Positions 1-22,910 of a stretch of 64,000 nt of DNA are shown here, piece by piece. The DNA is from Pyrocephalus nanus (lineage: Eukaryota; Chordata; Aves; Passeriformes; Tyrannidae), in assembly GCA_038380795.1 (NCBI GenBank), contig CM076280.1, positions 7,799,501-7,863,500 of the forward strand, read 5' to 3'. The notes under the pieces are model-generated. The model did not search any database, was not told the origin of the DNA, and saw only the letters and a list, made by a program, of their open reading frames with translations. Every line of letters begins with the position of its first letter. Position 1 is the first letter of the stretch. A program made the position numbers and the translations under genes.

Positions 1-11828
<11,828 letters not shown>

Positions 11829-12045
11829 GAAGGTGCTGAACTCTCCTGTAGAACTGTGCTGTAACTCCTGCCTTCTTGAGTCACCTACAAGATCAATATC
11901 CAACCAGCTTTTCTTTTAAGTACGAGTTCTCTGACTTTTTTTTCTTTTTTTTTTTTTTTTTTTTTTAAGAAGAAGAAAAGATTTTGCTTATTTTTATGCA
12001 ATACTTGTTCTCGCTCTATATTAAACTATTTTATCTGCCTTGATG
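11829..12045 (+). other. NUP214: NUP214 3' UTR
   Basis: A short 3' UTR of about 215 nt containing a T-rich run (11936-11966) and a polyadenylation signal near its end. The cleavage point is estimated from the signal and the GT-rich sequence after it. Confidence 0.75.
12020..12025 (+). promoter_or_regulatory. NUP214: NUP214 polyadenylation signal ATTAAA
   Basis: ATTAAA lies 192 nt after the stop and is followed by T/GT-rich sequence (TGATGTTATTTGTGTTGG). It is the first plausible signal downstream of the coding sequence. Confidence 0.75.
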
Positions 12046-15000
12046 TTATTTGTGTTGGAAGGGTTTATCTCCCTGTGTTCTGGGGTTTCCAGCTTTCTCT
12101 TCATCCCTTGCCTTACACAAGGGAGCAGCTCCAGTTGGTTCCTGACATAAACCAGCACATTTTTCATTAAGAGAAATGCCTGATTATCCCAGGCTCTTAA
12201 GAAGGGGCTGAGGTTTACCCTGCTAATTTTAAGTCTAGGATGGGGCACATGCTTATCTCAGTGAAGTGCTAAAACTGAGTCATGTGTGAGCCAGAGGCTT
12301 AGTGGAGGAATAGGAAATTATCTGAGAAGAAGCTGGCAGCGTGCAGAGCACGTTCCCATGGCAGTAACATTCAGCAAAGAGGTGGGAAGTAAAAGCTCTC
12401 CTATTTTTACCTTTCTGCAAATTTTACAGAACTCAAAAAAAAAAAAAAAAAAGGAACTCGGGTTATAGGGGAAAACTTCTGGCCCTGGAAGTGGACACAT
12501 GACCTCCATCCAGAGCCATCAGTGATTCTGCAGCTCATGGCTTTGGTTGGTGGATTTGGATACAATTTTTTTTTCTCTAACATGGATGAGTCTGTGCTTT
12601 TTCCCCTGTAGCTTTTGGCTTTGGTCAATGCTGTTTGTAAAATTCTCCTGTGTTTATTAGACTTGAACATACTGAGCAAATGTTTTAGAGAATGCCCCGA
12701 AGGCATTCTGGCCAAACACTTCTGTTTGATGCATCTGCCCTCCGTGAAACCTCCAAATGATGCAATCAGCTTCTGTGGCTCTTTGGAATAAGGTATTTGA
12801 AATAATATCTCATGTGTTAGCTGAGTACATGCAGGTTGGATGGGTTTATCTTGTTGGTCCTGTTAGGATGTTTGGGGGTACTTCTGCTTCTTCTATTTTT
12901 CAGCAGAAACATTTTTTTTCCCTTTTTTTAAAACCACATGATATGACAGGTGGCATTTTCTGGTTTGGTTGGGCCTGTGGTCACTTTTGGGAATTGTAAA
13001 TGGCTGATATTTTTTTGTTTTCACGTCCAGCAGTATAAACTACTCATTTATTAACCGTTCCTGAAGAAATTGCTTCTTTCAAGTCAGCCTAAAAAGTCAG
13101 TGTCTGTCCTAACTCCTGTCCTGGCTGTGGGACCAACCTGGGAACAACCTTGGGTAGTTTCCCTTTAAGAAGGAAGAAACGTGGGAAATTCAGTGTACAA
13201 GGAGGGCTTGTTTTTAGCTGTGGAGGGGCTTTGCAAGGCCACAGGCTCCCAGGCTTTTCCATGTGCCCTGGATTTATGGACCCAGGTGTGCTGTGGGTCG
13301 TGTTAGAGGCAGCACTGCTGGGATTTGTGTGAGACCTCCCAGCCCATGTGATGGAAGAGGGAGAGTGCTGGTGATCCAGCACTGGAACAGAGGAGGGAAT
13401 GCTCCAAACTTTGCTGGTTGGAGGTGAAGAAAAGCTGAAGCTGGATTGAAGTGTGCCCCTCCCAGTGTCTTCTCCTTGACTAGACAACATTTCTTAAGGC
13501 CTAGAGGTGAAACTGTTGTTCTGCTCTCCTTCCTCTTTATAAATAGCAGCTGGCCCAAACCACTGACCTTAAATTCTTTGCATTAATCTCCCCTGGCTGT
13601 GGCATGTGACACCTCTTCTCCAGGCCCTATCAGCTGTGCTCCCCCAGATAGCTCAGAAACCTCTTGCTATGGAGAAGATTGGCTTGGTAAGAATGTGATG
13701 TTGGCATGCTGAGCCATTTAAAGTTTCTTTTTTGGAATGATGGGAGCAGTTGGGGGTTGTCCCTTGCTCTGCTGCTTGGTACCTGTTTTAACTCCTGGCA
13801 AGGGAAGTGCCTTTAGAATTACTCCAGACCCGTTTTCTTGAAATGCTTCCCAAATAACGGTTGAAACAACCCAACCCTCTGAACTATCTGCCCTTGAGAT
13901 TCGGGTGCTGCTCCTGGTTTCCATAGTAGCTGCTGGAGGAGCTGAGCAGTGCAGAGGCTGATCGTGACCACAAGCCTACAGGAATATGCACAAACCCCAG
14001 CAAAGTCGACTTTGAAAAATCTGCATTTTCATTAGATGACTCAAGGACTTGGCAAAGTGCTCGTGGTGCTCGTTTGGTGGTTGCCAGAAGCTGTCACAGG
14101 CTGTGTCACATCTGTGCCAAGTGGCCTGTGGTCATGGGGCCTCCGTCCCCCTTGTGTTTTGGGACAGATGTCCACAAAGAGTTAAGCTGCTGGTGTAGAA
14201 AGCCCCGGTCTGGGCAATCCTGGAGAAGAAGTCAAGGCCTAACCAGGCTTGGAGTCTTGTTCCAGTAGTTTGTCCGTGTTGGTTAATCCTCTGATAACCA
14301 ACAGCACTTGCCCCACCACTGCTCTGAAGGAGCTTATCCCTTTGTCTGTGCTCAGGTGGTTGTGCCTCTCCTTTCCTGCCACTTCAGTGTGAGCAGAAAT
14401 CTTCCAAGGCTTTTTATCCAAGGGGGAGTCTTAATTATTTCTAATGAAAGAACACACTTATTTTCCTCTCCCCTGAGACCACGCCTGGCCTCGAGGCAGC
14501 AGAGATGGCAGTGACTGCTGGTGATGCTGCTATGGCAGAGCACCAGGGATGGTGTCACACTGGTGGGCAGAGGGGAGCCCGGGGCACAGAGAGGATTCCC
14601 CAACCCCATGGGGAGACCAGACCAGGGATTTCTGCTTCCTCCAAGGCTAGAAGAGCAACAAAGCAAAGAGCTTCTTCCTGGAAAAGGAGCAAAGAAAGCG
14701 CACCTTTGTCACACAGAGGTAGGAGAAAAATATTTCATTTTATGTTTTAAGGGTTTTTACTGTGTAATGCTCGGTGTTCCAGACTGTGGGTGTCTTGCAG
14801 AGTACCAGTGGTCTTGGCTGTATCTGGCTCTGTCTCCTGGGAAGGGAAGGACATAGTTCCTTTGGTCCTTCTGTGCCACAGTGCTGTGATGCAGAGGTGA
14901 CTGGAGGACAAATGCCAGTGGCATCCCACTGCTGTCAGACTGAGAAGGGATCACAGGGCTGAAGTTCATCCTGTGCTGCTGGGCTATATCCCTGGGCTTG

Positions 15001-15694
15001 CCTTGTCCCTCCCAGCCACCTCCCTGCCTGAGCAGTGCTGGGGGCAGAGCTGGTTTGTCCCTGACTAAAATCCTGGTGATGTTCCATGGGAGAAACCAGA
15101 CGTGTTCCTGACATGATCATCCTGCTCAGGATGGGCTTCCCAACCTCAGCAGTGGCTGCTGTGATGTGTTCACATGTGGGGTGAGTGTCAGGGATGAGTA
15201 AGATCCCTGTGAGAGTCGAGGTTGGAAAAGTGCTGCTGGACATCCCAGCCCCTTGCTCCAGAGGCCATGGGAAGGTGAAGGCAGGTTTTTGCCCAGTAAC
15301 CGGGGACACTGGTCTCTGTCCTTTCCAGCAGTCCGGTGTGGAATTGCCTCCCTTCTCCCTGTCAGCCACGGACGTGTCCCTGCGCTGCAGGCTCGGAGGC
15401 TGAAGTCACATTTTATTTATCCCTTCTTAGTTTTCATGTGTCCCCTGTGCTTTGCTTCCAGCGTTGCTTACAAGGAAAAATAATCCTGCATGAGGCTTTG
15501 GCATGAGCATGTCTGGGAGTGCCAGGGGAGTTTTTGTTCCTAGATAAATGTCGTGTGGAGCCCCAGGGGCTGGGAAGAGGCGGCTGTGGCTCGCAGGGAT
15601 GAGCAGCTCTGGGTCAGCAGTGGGTCCATCCCTGTCCTCCCTCTTGCAGCAACGAGGCTCCAGGGTCCTGCAGCCACTGAGAATGGGCACTCAG

Positions 15695-15780
15695 TACTCT
15701 GGTTTAGTTCCCAGGGGGGTGGTTTGGTCAAAGGTTGGACTCAATCTCAGAGGTCTTTTCCAACTTTATGATTCTGTGAC
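15695..15780 (+). mobile_element. CR1 LINE 3'-end fragment
   Basis: GGTTGGACTCAATCTCAGAG followed by GTCTTTTCCAAC and TATGATTCTGTG is the CR1 3' terminal signature on the + strand. It is a short, old fragment. Confidence 0.8.
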
Positions 15781-16355
15781 TCTTCCTCACCCAGGGATGA
15801 GTTTAGATGTGTCCACGTGTTTTTCAGCTCTGCACATCTACCTGTATCTGTGGGATCGACCCCCCCCCAAGGGCCCTGTGGTTGTGCTCAGCACCACCCC
15901 CTCCCCTCCTTTTTCTGCAGCTCCTAGAAGGTCACAAAGCTCCTTCTCTACAAACATGTGTCTGTCCCTTGCTGCAGAGCCAGGACTTTCCCCTGCCTGC
16001 CCTTATCTCACACAGCACACTCTGTGCTGCCAGTGCCTGGATTGGGACTCGACCGTTCCCTGTGCCCGAGATAAGCTCAAGTGCTGTGGCTCCACTCCTG
16101 GGACTGTGGTGCTGCTCTGGCCTCAGGCTGCAGTTCTGGCTCCTCACAGACCCACCCCAGTGCTGGAAGGGCCCGTGACCCCCCTTACACCACCCTCTCC
16201 TGGAGCAGAGTGCTGGAGTTCTCCCAGTGCAGGCTCCTCACAGAACATTTGCAGGTGCAGAGCTTGGGGGAAATGTGGGACAACCCCAAAGTTATGAGTC
16301 GTGGTAGAGTCAGACCTGGCTCTCCAGTGCTGCTCTGCCACGTGTGGGTTTCTTC

Positions 16356-16563
16356 ATAGAATCACAGACTGGTTTAGCTTGGAAGGGACCTAAAAGCTCA
16401 TCCAGTTCCACTCCCTTGCCACGGGCTGGGATCCCTTCCACTATCCCAGGTTGCTCCAAGCTCTGTCCACCCTGGCCTTGGGCACTTCCAGGGATGGAGC
16501 ATCCACAGCTTCTCTGGGCAACCTGTGCCAGTCCCTCACTACCCCCTTAACAAAATCCTTTTT
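16356..16563 (-). mobile_element. CR1 LINE 3'-end fragment, reverse orientation
   Basis: It starts with ATAGAATCACAGACTGGTTT and GGAAGGGACCT, then CATCCAGTTCCACTCCCTTG, and later CTCTGGGCAACCTGTGCCAG. These are the reverse complement of the CR1 3' region and upstream sequence. About 200 bp remain. Confidence 0.92.
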
Positions 16564-18344
16564 GCCAGGACTCCGTACCCAACAGACAGCTTTTAAGGGA
16601 CCAATTTACAAAGGTAACTAAAGGCAGCCCTGGGAATCTCAGTGCAGGTTGTTCGAGGAGCTCTGCTGTAATTCATGTGTCAACTCATGACATTGTATTT
16701 TTATTCTATTTTTAATAGATGCTTCAAGCTCTTCGGGGTATTGCCAAAAATATTTTGCTTTAAGACATGAAGGAGTAAAATGAGCATTTGCAGCTGCTGC
16801 ACATGAGCAGCTTAAGATGTGAGAGAGGAGAAATAGGAAACAAAACCTGATTTGCATCAGCAAAGGGAAGTCCCTGCAGAGTTTCAAGCAGGAACTGAGG
16901 GGGTCAGAGGGTATTTCTTCAAATGAAGTAACTGCTGCCTCAATCTGCTTAAAACAGGTTAGAAAATGGCAAAGCCAAGGGACAAACTTGTAGAAAGGTG
17001 AAGTTTAATTCGTAGCCTTGGCATTCATGGAAGTGCTGCAGTCAGGGATTGGTAGTGGTGTTACCCAAAGCACCAGAACAGGGCTCCAGCACCACCCAGG
17101 CTGTGCTTGGCTCACCAGCCCAGGTCCTTCCCTCCATCCTCCTCATCCCCCACGGGGGGTTTTCCCATGTCTCCCTGACAGGGAGTGACCGGGTGCCTTC
17201 GGCTTTTTCAGGGTGTCACCCAAAAGCAGCTGTGACTTGGCTGGTGTCCCCTCCCTACCTCTCCCTCCCTCCAAAACTGGGACATCTAAATTTAACCTGC
17301 TATCAACAGATGAGGCTGGACAGTTTCCACTGTGGAAAGGAATCCCACTCAGAGCCCATCCTCTCCCCTGCCCGGGCTCCATCCATGCACATTCCTTTCT
17401 TCCAGTACATTTCCTTCCTTCCCTTCCTGCACTTGGGTTTGTGTCACTGCCACATGCTGGTGGAACTTCCCAAATGGACTCTGTGGCTCTCCATGGATTA
17501 TGTGGGCACACACCTCGGTGGGTTTGGGTGGTGGTGCCAGGTCTCCCTGCTGCCTGGCTCTGCACAGGTTGGCTCCAACCTTTGAGGGGGGTAACGGGCC
17601 TGGAACAGCCTCTCGCTCACCCCAGGGAGGTGCAGCAAAGGGGGACACCTGTGTGAGCTGCACCTTGCTGGGGGGCCCCACAGGTGAGTGTCCAGCCCCT
17701 GGGTAAAATGTAAAAAGGAGAAACCTGTGTCTCTTCCCTGGACAGAGCCCACAGTGGGATCAGTTGTTGTAGGAGGAGCTGGAGCAGAGAGCTGGAAGGT
17801 GCCAGGGTGGATTTAAGGGATCAGCAGTGGAGCTGTGTTGGATGCTTAGCCACGCACCCCCTGCCCTCCAGAACTCATGGCAGCAGTTTCCTTTACTGGA
17901 AAGCAAACAAAAGCTAAACGTGGTAGTTTTAAATAGTGGAACGAATACAGGTAGTCTTTGAAAACCAATCGTGGGCTGGAGCAGCTTTTACCCTCTCCTT
18001 TGCCCAGGGCTGTGCTCTCTCCAGATGTGGTATTTACAGCGAACATCTGACCTGGCTTTTGCTAAATAAGCAAAATAACCGTGTCAGGAAACCGAACTGC
18101 GCGGAAGTTCAGAGGCTGCCTGCACCAACCAGCCCGGCTCCTGCTGCCCCAAGATGTGCAGGAGCCTGCTGATGAAAAATGCAGGATGTCGGTGTTTTTC
18201 ACTAGAAACCTTTGTCTGCTGTGGTCTAAGAATTGATAGGGAGAGAGAAGGCACTCCTGGTACACAGAGTGTTTATCACTGCCCTGAAATGTGAGCCCAG
18301 AGCCGTTTGTTTAAGAACAGCCACCGCCCAAGCCACTCCAGGCA

Positions 18345-21300
18345 GACGCGTTTGAAAAGTTCACTTTATTTCTCCGTCTGTTATAAAAGCAGGGTTTGGG
18401 TTTGGTTTTTTTGTTTGTTTTTTTTTTTTTTTTTTTTACATCTCTGTTAAGTGTCCAGACTCAGTACATCTTGGTTTTGTTTTCACAGTATCTCTGCAAG
18501 ACCAAGGACGATTCTTATTGCTGCGCCGGGAGCCAGGGCAGGAGGGACGGTGGTGCCGGGGCAGCCCTCGCCGTTCCCCCGCTGCTGGGCCCAGCCTTGC
18601 TCTCTGCCACGCCGGCTCAACAGGTCCCTACCCCTCCCCAGGGCTGCTGAGGGTCTTGACTGACTCTCTGAGAGGCTGCCCCTCTCTTCCCACGCTCATC
18701 TCTGTGTCTAGGGCAGGGAAGGAGAACCACAAGGTCTGCGATGCTGCTCGGCATGTTGGCCGTGCTCGGCAGCCCCTGCCTGTCCCTGGCTGGGGAGTGG
18801 GTGCAGGGGAGGGTCTCAGCCCTCCTGCTTCCCACCCTGCACCATGACAGGGCTTTGACAGGGATGGTCAGGCTGCACACTCAGCTCCTGTGGGGATTTG
18901 GGGCTGTAAGGAGCTGAGCATCGTTGATGGAGGGGTGAGGCAGAGACACGCTCAAACACACCCGTATCCCGTGTCGGTGCCCCATCACCTTCCCAGGGTA
19001 TCCTCTGTGTGTTCCTGGTTCTGTAAAAAGCTGCCAGAGAGGGAGCTTGATTTACCTCTGCTCATTTACCACCTTGCTCGGTGCAGGATGTCCCAGGCCC
19101 CCAGATATTTAAGTCCCCAGTGGGACCCTGCCAATCCCTGTTCTAACCACATGGCCATTAACCAGCTGGAGCAGTAGTGGTGTTTAGAGCCCTGTTGCTT
19201 CCAGCCATCCTTCCTTTTATAGCCAATCTGTCCCCATCAGTCCTGTAACGAAGCAGCATTGGAAAAACATCACTTTTAATCACAACGCGTGAAATCTCAA
19301 AAGAGGCAGCATCACTTTCTGTGCCATGTCTGGTGATGCAAATGGAGGTGGAGGGGCAAGTTTTGACCTAGGCACGGGATAAAGGCATTCTTTGGGAAGG
19401 GAGAAGTCCATGCAAAGCCGACCCCAACGTGAAATTTGAATTTTGTATTTACTGCTTAGCTGGGTCCGTTCAGTGCAACAGGACAAATTAGCCAGGAGGT
19501 TACTACCAAATTGCATGGATGCATCCAGTCCACCAGGTTGAGGGAATAGGGGGAACCAGATTTACTTAATGCACTGGGAGACTAAGTCCAACACAAAGCT
19601 AAGTGGAAAAGGACATAGGTGTTCCCTGAATGTGGTTTTTGGTGACTGAGAAGAAATCTTTCCTTGGAATTCCTTCGTGCAGCTAATTAAGACAACTTGG
19701 GTCCGATTCCTTCGACCCATGCTGACATCAGTGAGAACTGTAAGTACTCAGCACCTGGAGACAAAGTGAATACCAAACACAAATCCCCCTTCTGCTCCCA
19801 CCCACAGGACTGCCCAGGAGAGCACCTCAGGGGCAGCTGAGATGCGTGTGAGCGTGATCAGCTATTCACCCACAGCTCACAGTTTGTCCTCTTCTGCATG
19901 TATTGCCTCGGAGAAAATACAGACAAGTCCCAAAGGGCTGTGCCAGTAGAGCTATAGTTGGATCTGAATCCAGGTAAGAAAACGGAGTTTAATACAGAGA
20001 GTGACTGTGCAAGTCCAAGTCTCTCTAGCTTCATCCTGTATAGTCCCAAAGCCAAGATTTAGGCACCCTTTGGCTCATGGATTTGGGTTTGATCCGGTCC
20101 AGTCATCTGCAAGCTGCTTGTAATGCTGGACTTCCCACCTCGGAGATCTGCCCGAGGAAGAGAGCAGCTCCGTGGCTGAACATCTCTGAAAGCCCGTGGA
20201 TGGAGGAGGGTGGGCTCCCCTGGAGGTGAGGGGATGGCTGCAGGGCCCCAGGATCCTTGTTTGCTGGTTTGAGGCTGTCTTGGTGGGGGACACATCCGGG
20301 CGCGCATTCCCTGGGCAGGGGGTGACGTCAAACCTGCTGCCGAAGTAGGTGGTGTGGCTGTGGGGAAGTCAGGAAGGAGAATTTCTTGCTGGTAACGTCC
20401 CATGTGGAAGATAAAGATGGGAATAGCAGCTAATTGGGGCCTCTCCGAGGGGAGAGCCTTTTGAGCAGCGCGTGTGGGGTTGGGAGACCTGTTCAGACCA
20501 GCTCAGCAGGGCCAGGCCTGTACCTGGCACACGGAGCTCTCCTCAGTCCCAGCTCTTGAGGGAAATTGTTAATATGAGGAAGAAATGTTTTCTGAGGGAA
20601 GGAGCTGCAGAGGGAAGTGATCTGCCTTGGGCCACGTGCTGGAGCAGGGCAGATCCTCTGCTCCCCGTCCTGTGCCCTGGCCTCCAGATGCCACCCTTAC
20701 CACAGAACTTCCTCTGCCTGCAAACCACGTCCCTGCCATTCAAACAGCTCCTCTGTGCCACCCTCCTCTGCAGAAGTGCAGCTGGTTATCTCAGAAGCCA
20801 TCTGGGCCTTACTGAAACCTACAGGTGCCACCTCCTCCTCCTCCAAATGCTCCTTCCTCACTGAGGATCCACACCCAAGGCTCGGGTGTTGCCCTGCCTG
20901 CACCTTCTCGTGCATCACCCTTTGCCACAGTGGATGTTTGTGCCATGACCAGGCAGGGACGGTGTCATGGTCCTGTCTGTGCCCCATTCCTGGCAGCCAG
21001 GTAGGTTGGGAGGTCATTAGGAAGAAAATTATCCGCTAACCCCAATGTGGTTTGTTATCACAGGAGGAAGAGTTTTCCACAGCTGTCACTGCTGTGTTTG
21101 CTGGGAATGGGTGCCTTTAGTTTTCAGATGTGGCTGTTCCTGAATTATGGATATTGCTGGGGAGGCTTGGTAGATTAAGATCTGCCCTCGCTGACACCCA
21201 TGAGTCTCCAATGACTTCAGAAGGATGCTTTTTATATCCTGCTCTTTGTACAGCACCGGCATTGGAATTTCATGGGAAAACGGGGCAACAGAGCTTCACC

Positions 21301-22381
21301 CAACAACAGCCAGTGCACGAGCCCTTGGCTCTCATCCATGAGAAACTGGGACTATGGGCTAGTTGGGCAAACATCTGTGTGCCCTACAGGCAAACAGAGT
21401 GGCACATCCCCCCCTTTGCCTGATGCTGACTCCCAGGGCCACAATTCCAGCTGTGAGGTTATCCCATATTAAAATGCTAACGGGAGGCTGAGATCACCAC
21501 GGGGGAGCAGCGTGAGCTGCTTCCTACCCTTCCTGCAAAGCAGGGAGATGGCCTGGTAGCTCCCACTCCAGAGCCATCCGACAGCAGGTTTTGTTGTTTG
21601 CATTGCTTTGAAACTGAGATTACTTCCGTGCTTCCTTGTTCCAGCTTTTAAAACCAGGGAGGTTTCCTTGTTATCTCGCTTCTTCCAATTTTGTGCCCTT
21701 TTCATCCATCAGCCCGTGCCACACTGACAAATCTATTCCTTGCTTCAAAATTTTCTCTCCAAAATTCTGTAGAAAGGACATTCTGCCTGGTGGTGTTCTT
21801 GTTGGTTGGTTTTTGTTTTTTTTTTCAAACATAGCTTTAAGGCAAAAGTTTGGCAATGCAAAGCAAAGTCTACATAAGGCCGCATGACTTGGATTTGCAA
21901 CTCAGAACCTTACTGCTTTTAAAAAAAAAAAAAAATTTCCTTATCTTAAATAGTCAACTTTTTGCTCCAGGAAACTTGTTTTGTTCTCAACCAAAAAAGA
22001 AAAAAAAAAAAAATTCTTAAAATCCCAAATAAAATGTTCTTATTGTTCTGGGCAGTCTGGACAAGCTAATGAGACTGAAATTCAAACAGGAACTAAAGTA
22101 GGGAAGAAAAAAAAAAAAGCTATAGGGTAGACATCAGTGTTAGTTTCTTCCCTTAGGAATCCAGTGATGAGACAGACCCAGTCCAAAGGTCTCCTCTTTA
22201 GCTTTAGCACAGTGAAATCCGTCCCAATGGGAGAAGGTAGAATGGTTGCATTTGTTGAATGAGTAAAAAGTGCATTTTGATTCTGCTCAGATTATACATG
22301 TGTATCCTAATACCTAAGTGATTGTTTTGCTTCGGGTTTTTGTTTTCTCCCTTTTTGGTGCCGGGGACGCCAGGTGTTGTA
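18345..22381 (-). other. FAM78A: FAM78A 3' UTR (about 4 kb, extent inferred)
   Basis: The sequence after the FAM78A stop has no other gene on either strand. The first AATAAA on the - strand is at 18365-18370. ATTAAA variants occur earlier at 19988-19993 and 19275-19280 and could give shorter forms. The region holds poly-A/T runs near 21,920, 22,000 and 22,110, and a T20 run at 18418-18437. The end point rests on the signal alone. Confidence 0.5.
18365..18370 (-). promoter_or_regulatory. FAM78A: Candidate FAM78A polyadenylation signal AATAAA
   Basis: The + strand reads TTTATT, so the - strand reads GAAATAAAGTGAAC. It is the first canonical signal downstream of the FAM78A stop, 4.0 kb away. 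Confidence 0.5.
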
Positions 22382-22910
22382 TTACCGATGTTTGGGAGGT
22401 ATCACCACGAGGGGTGGCCCATCCTTTGGCCTCCACATGAGTACCTGAGCATCATTGGCATTGGGTTTGACAAGGGCACTGGGTGGTATTGGCTCATTCT
22501 TGCTAAGGACCTGGGGCTGCTCTTGGGCAGAGGGCTCCTGCAGCTTGGCACGCTGCCCCAGGGGCCTGCTGGGGTTGACCTCGATGCCCAGCCTCATGCG
22601 CCATTTGATAGTCTGCAAGGTCACCATCTCGTTGGTGGCCGTGTTGGTCGCCACCAGCCAGGTGGTGAAGCTTTGATCCCGGTGGATGCTGGTGAGCTTG
22701 GCCACGTTGCTCTCGCTGACGGGCACCGCCCACGTCACGCTCGGGTAGAAGTTGTCGTTCATGCTGATGTTGAACTTGGACTCCTTCTTGGTGGGACCCA
22801 CGATGGTGCAGGTTTCTGTCGTGTTTCCGTACCAGGGATAGTTCACCCCGTCTGAGTCACTGATGGCCTGGATTTTACCGTCCAGGAGATCGGGAAGCTC
22901 CCAACTCGAC
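22382..22910 (-). CDS. FAM78A: FAM78A coding exon 2 and stop
   Basis: On the - strand the acceptor CGGCAG precedes GTCGAGTTGGGAGC. The first G completes Met88, and 175 further codons follow, from SSWELPDLLDGKIQ to IPPKHR and TAA (22384-22382). GC-rich, single long exon. Confidence 0.96.

Larger units (their letters stand above)
12046..18344. other. Intergenic region between convergent NUP214 and FAM78A
   Basis: About 6.3 kb with no recognised gene. It holds an 18-base poly-A run (12435-12452) and two CR1 fragments (15695-15780 and 16356-16563). Open frames of up to about 250 codons occur, for example 15548-16297, but are low-complexity and show no family resemblance. Confidence 0.7.

Noticed and set aside
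12435..12452. Poly-A run as the tail of a processed pseudogene
   Set aside because: No AATAAA or recognisable coding sequence precedes it, and no target-site duplication was evident.
15548..16297. 249-codon frame between NUP214 and FAM78A
   Set aside because: It runs through a CR1 fragment and a C8 tract, and the protein is low-complexity.
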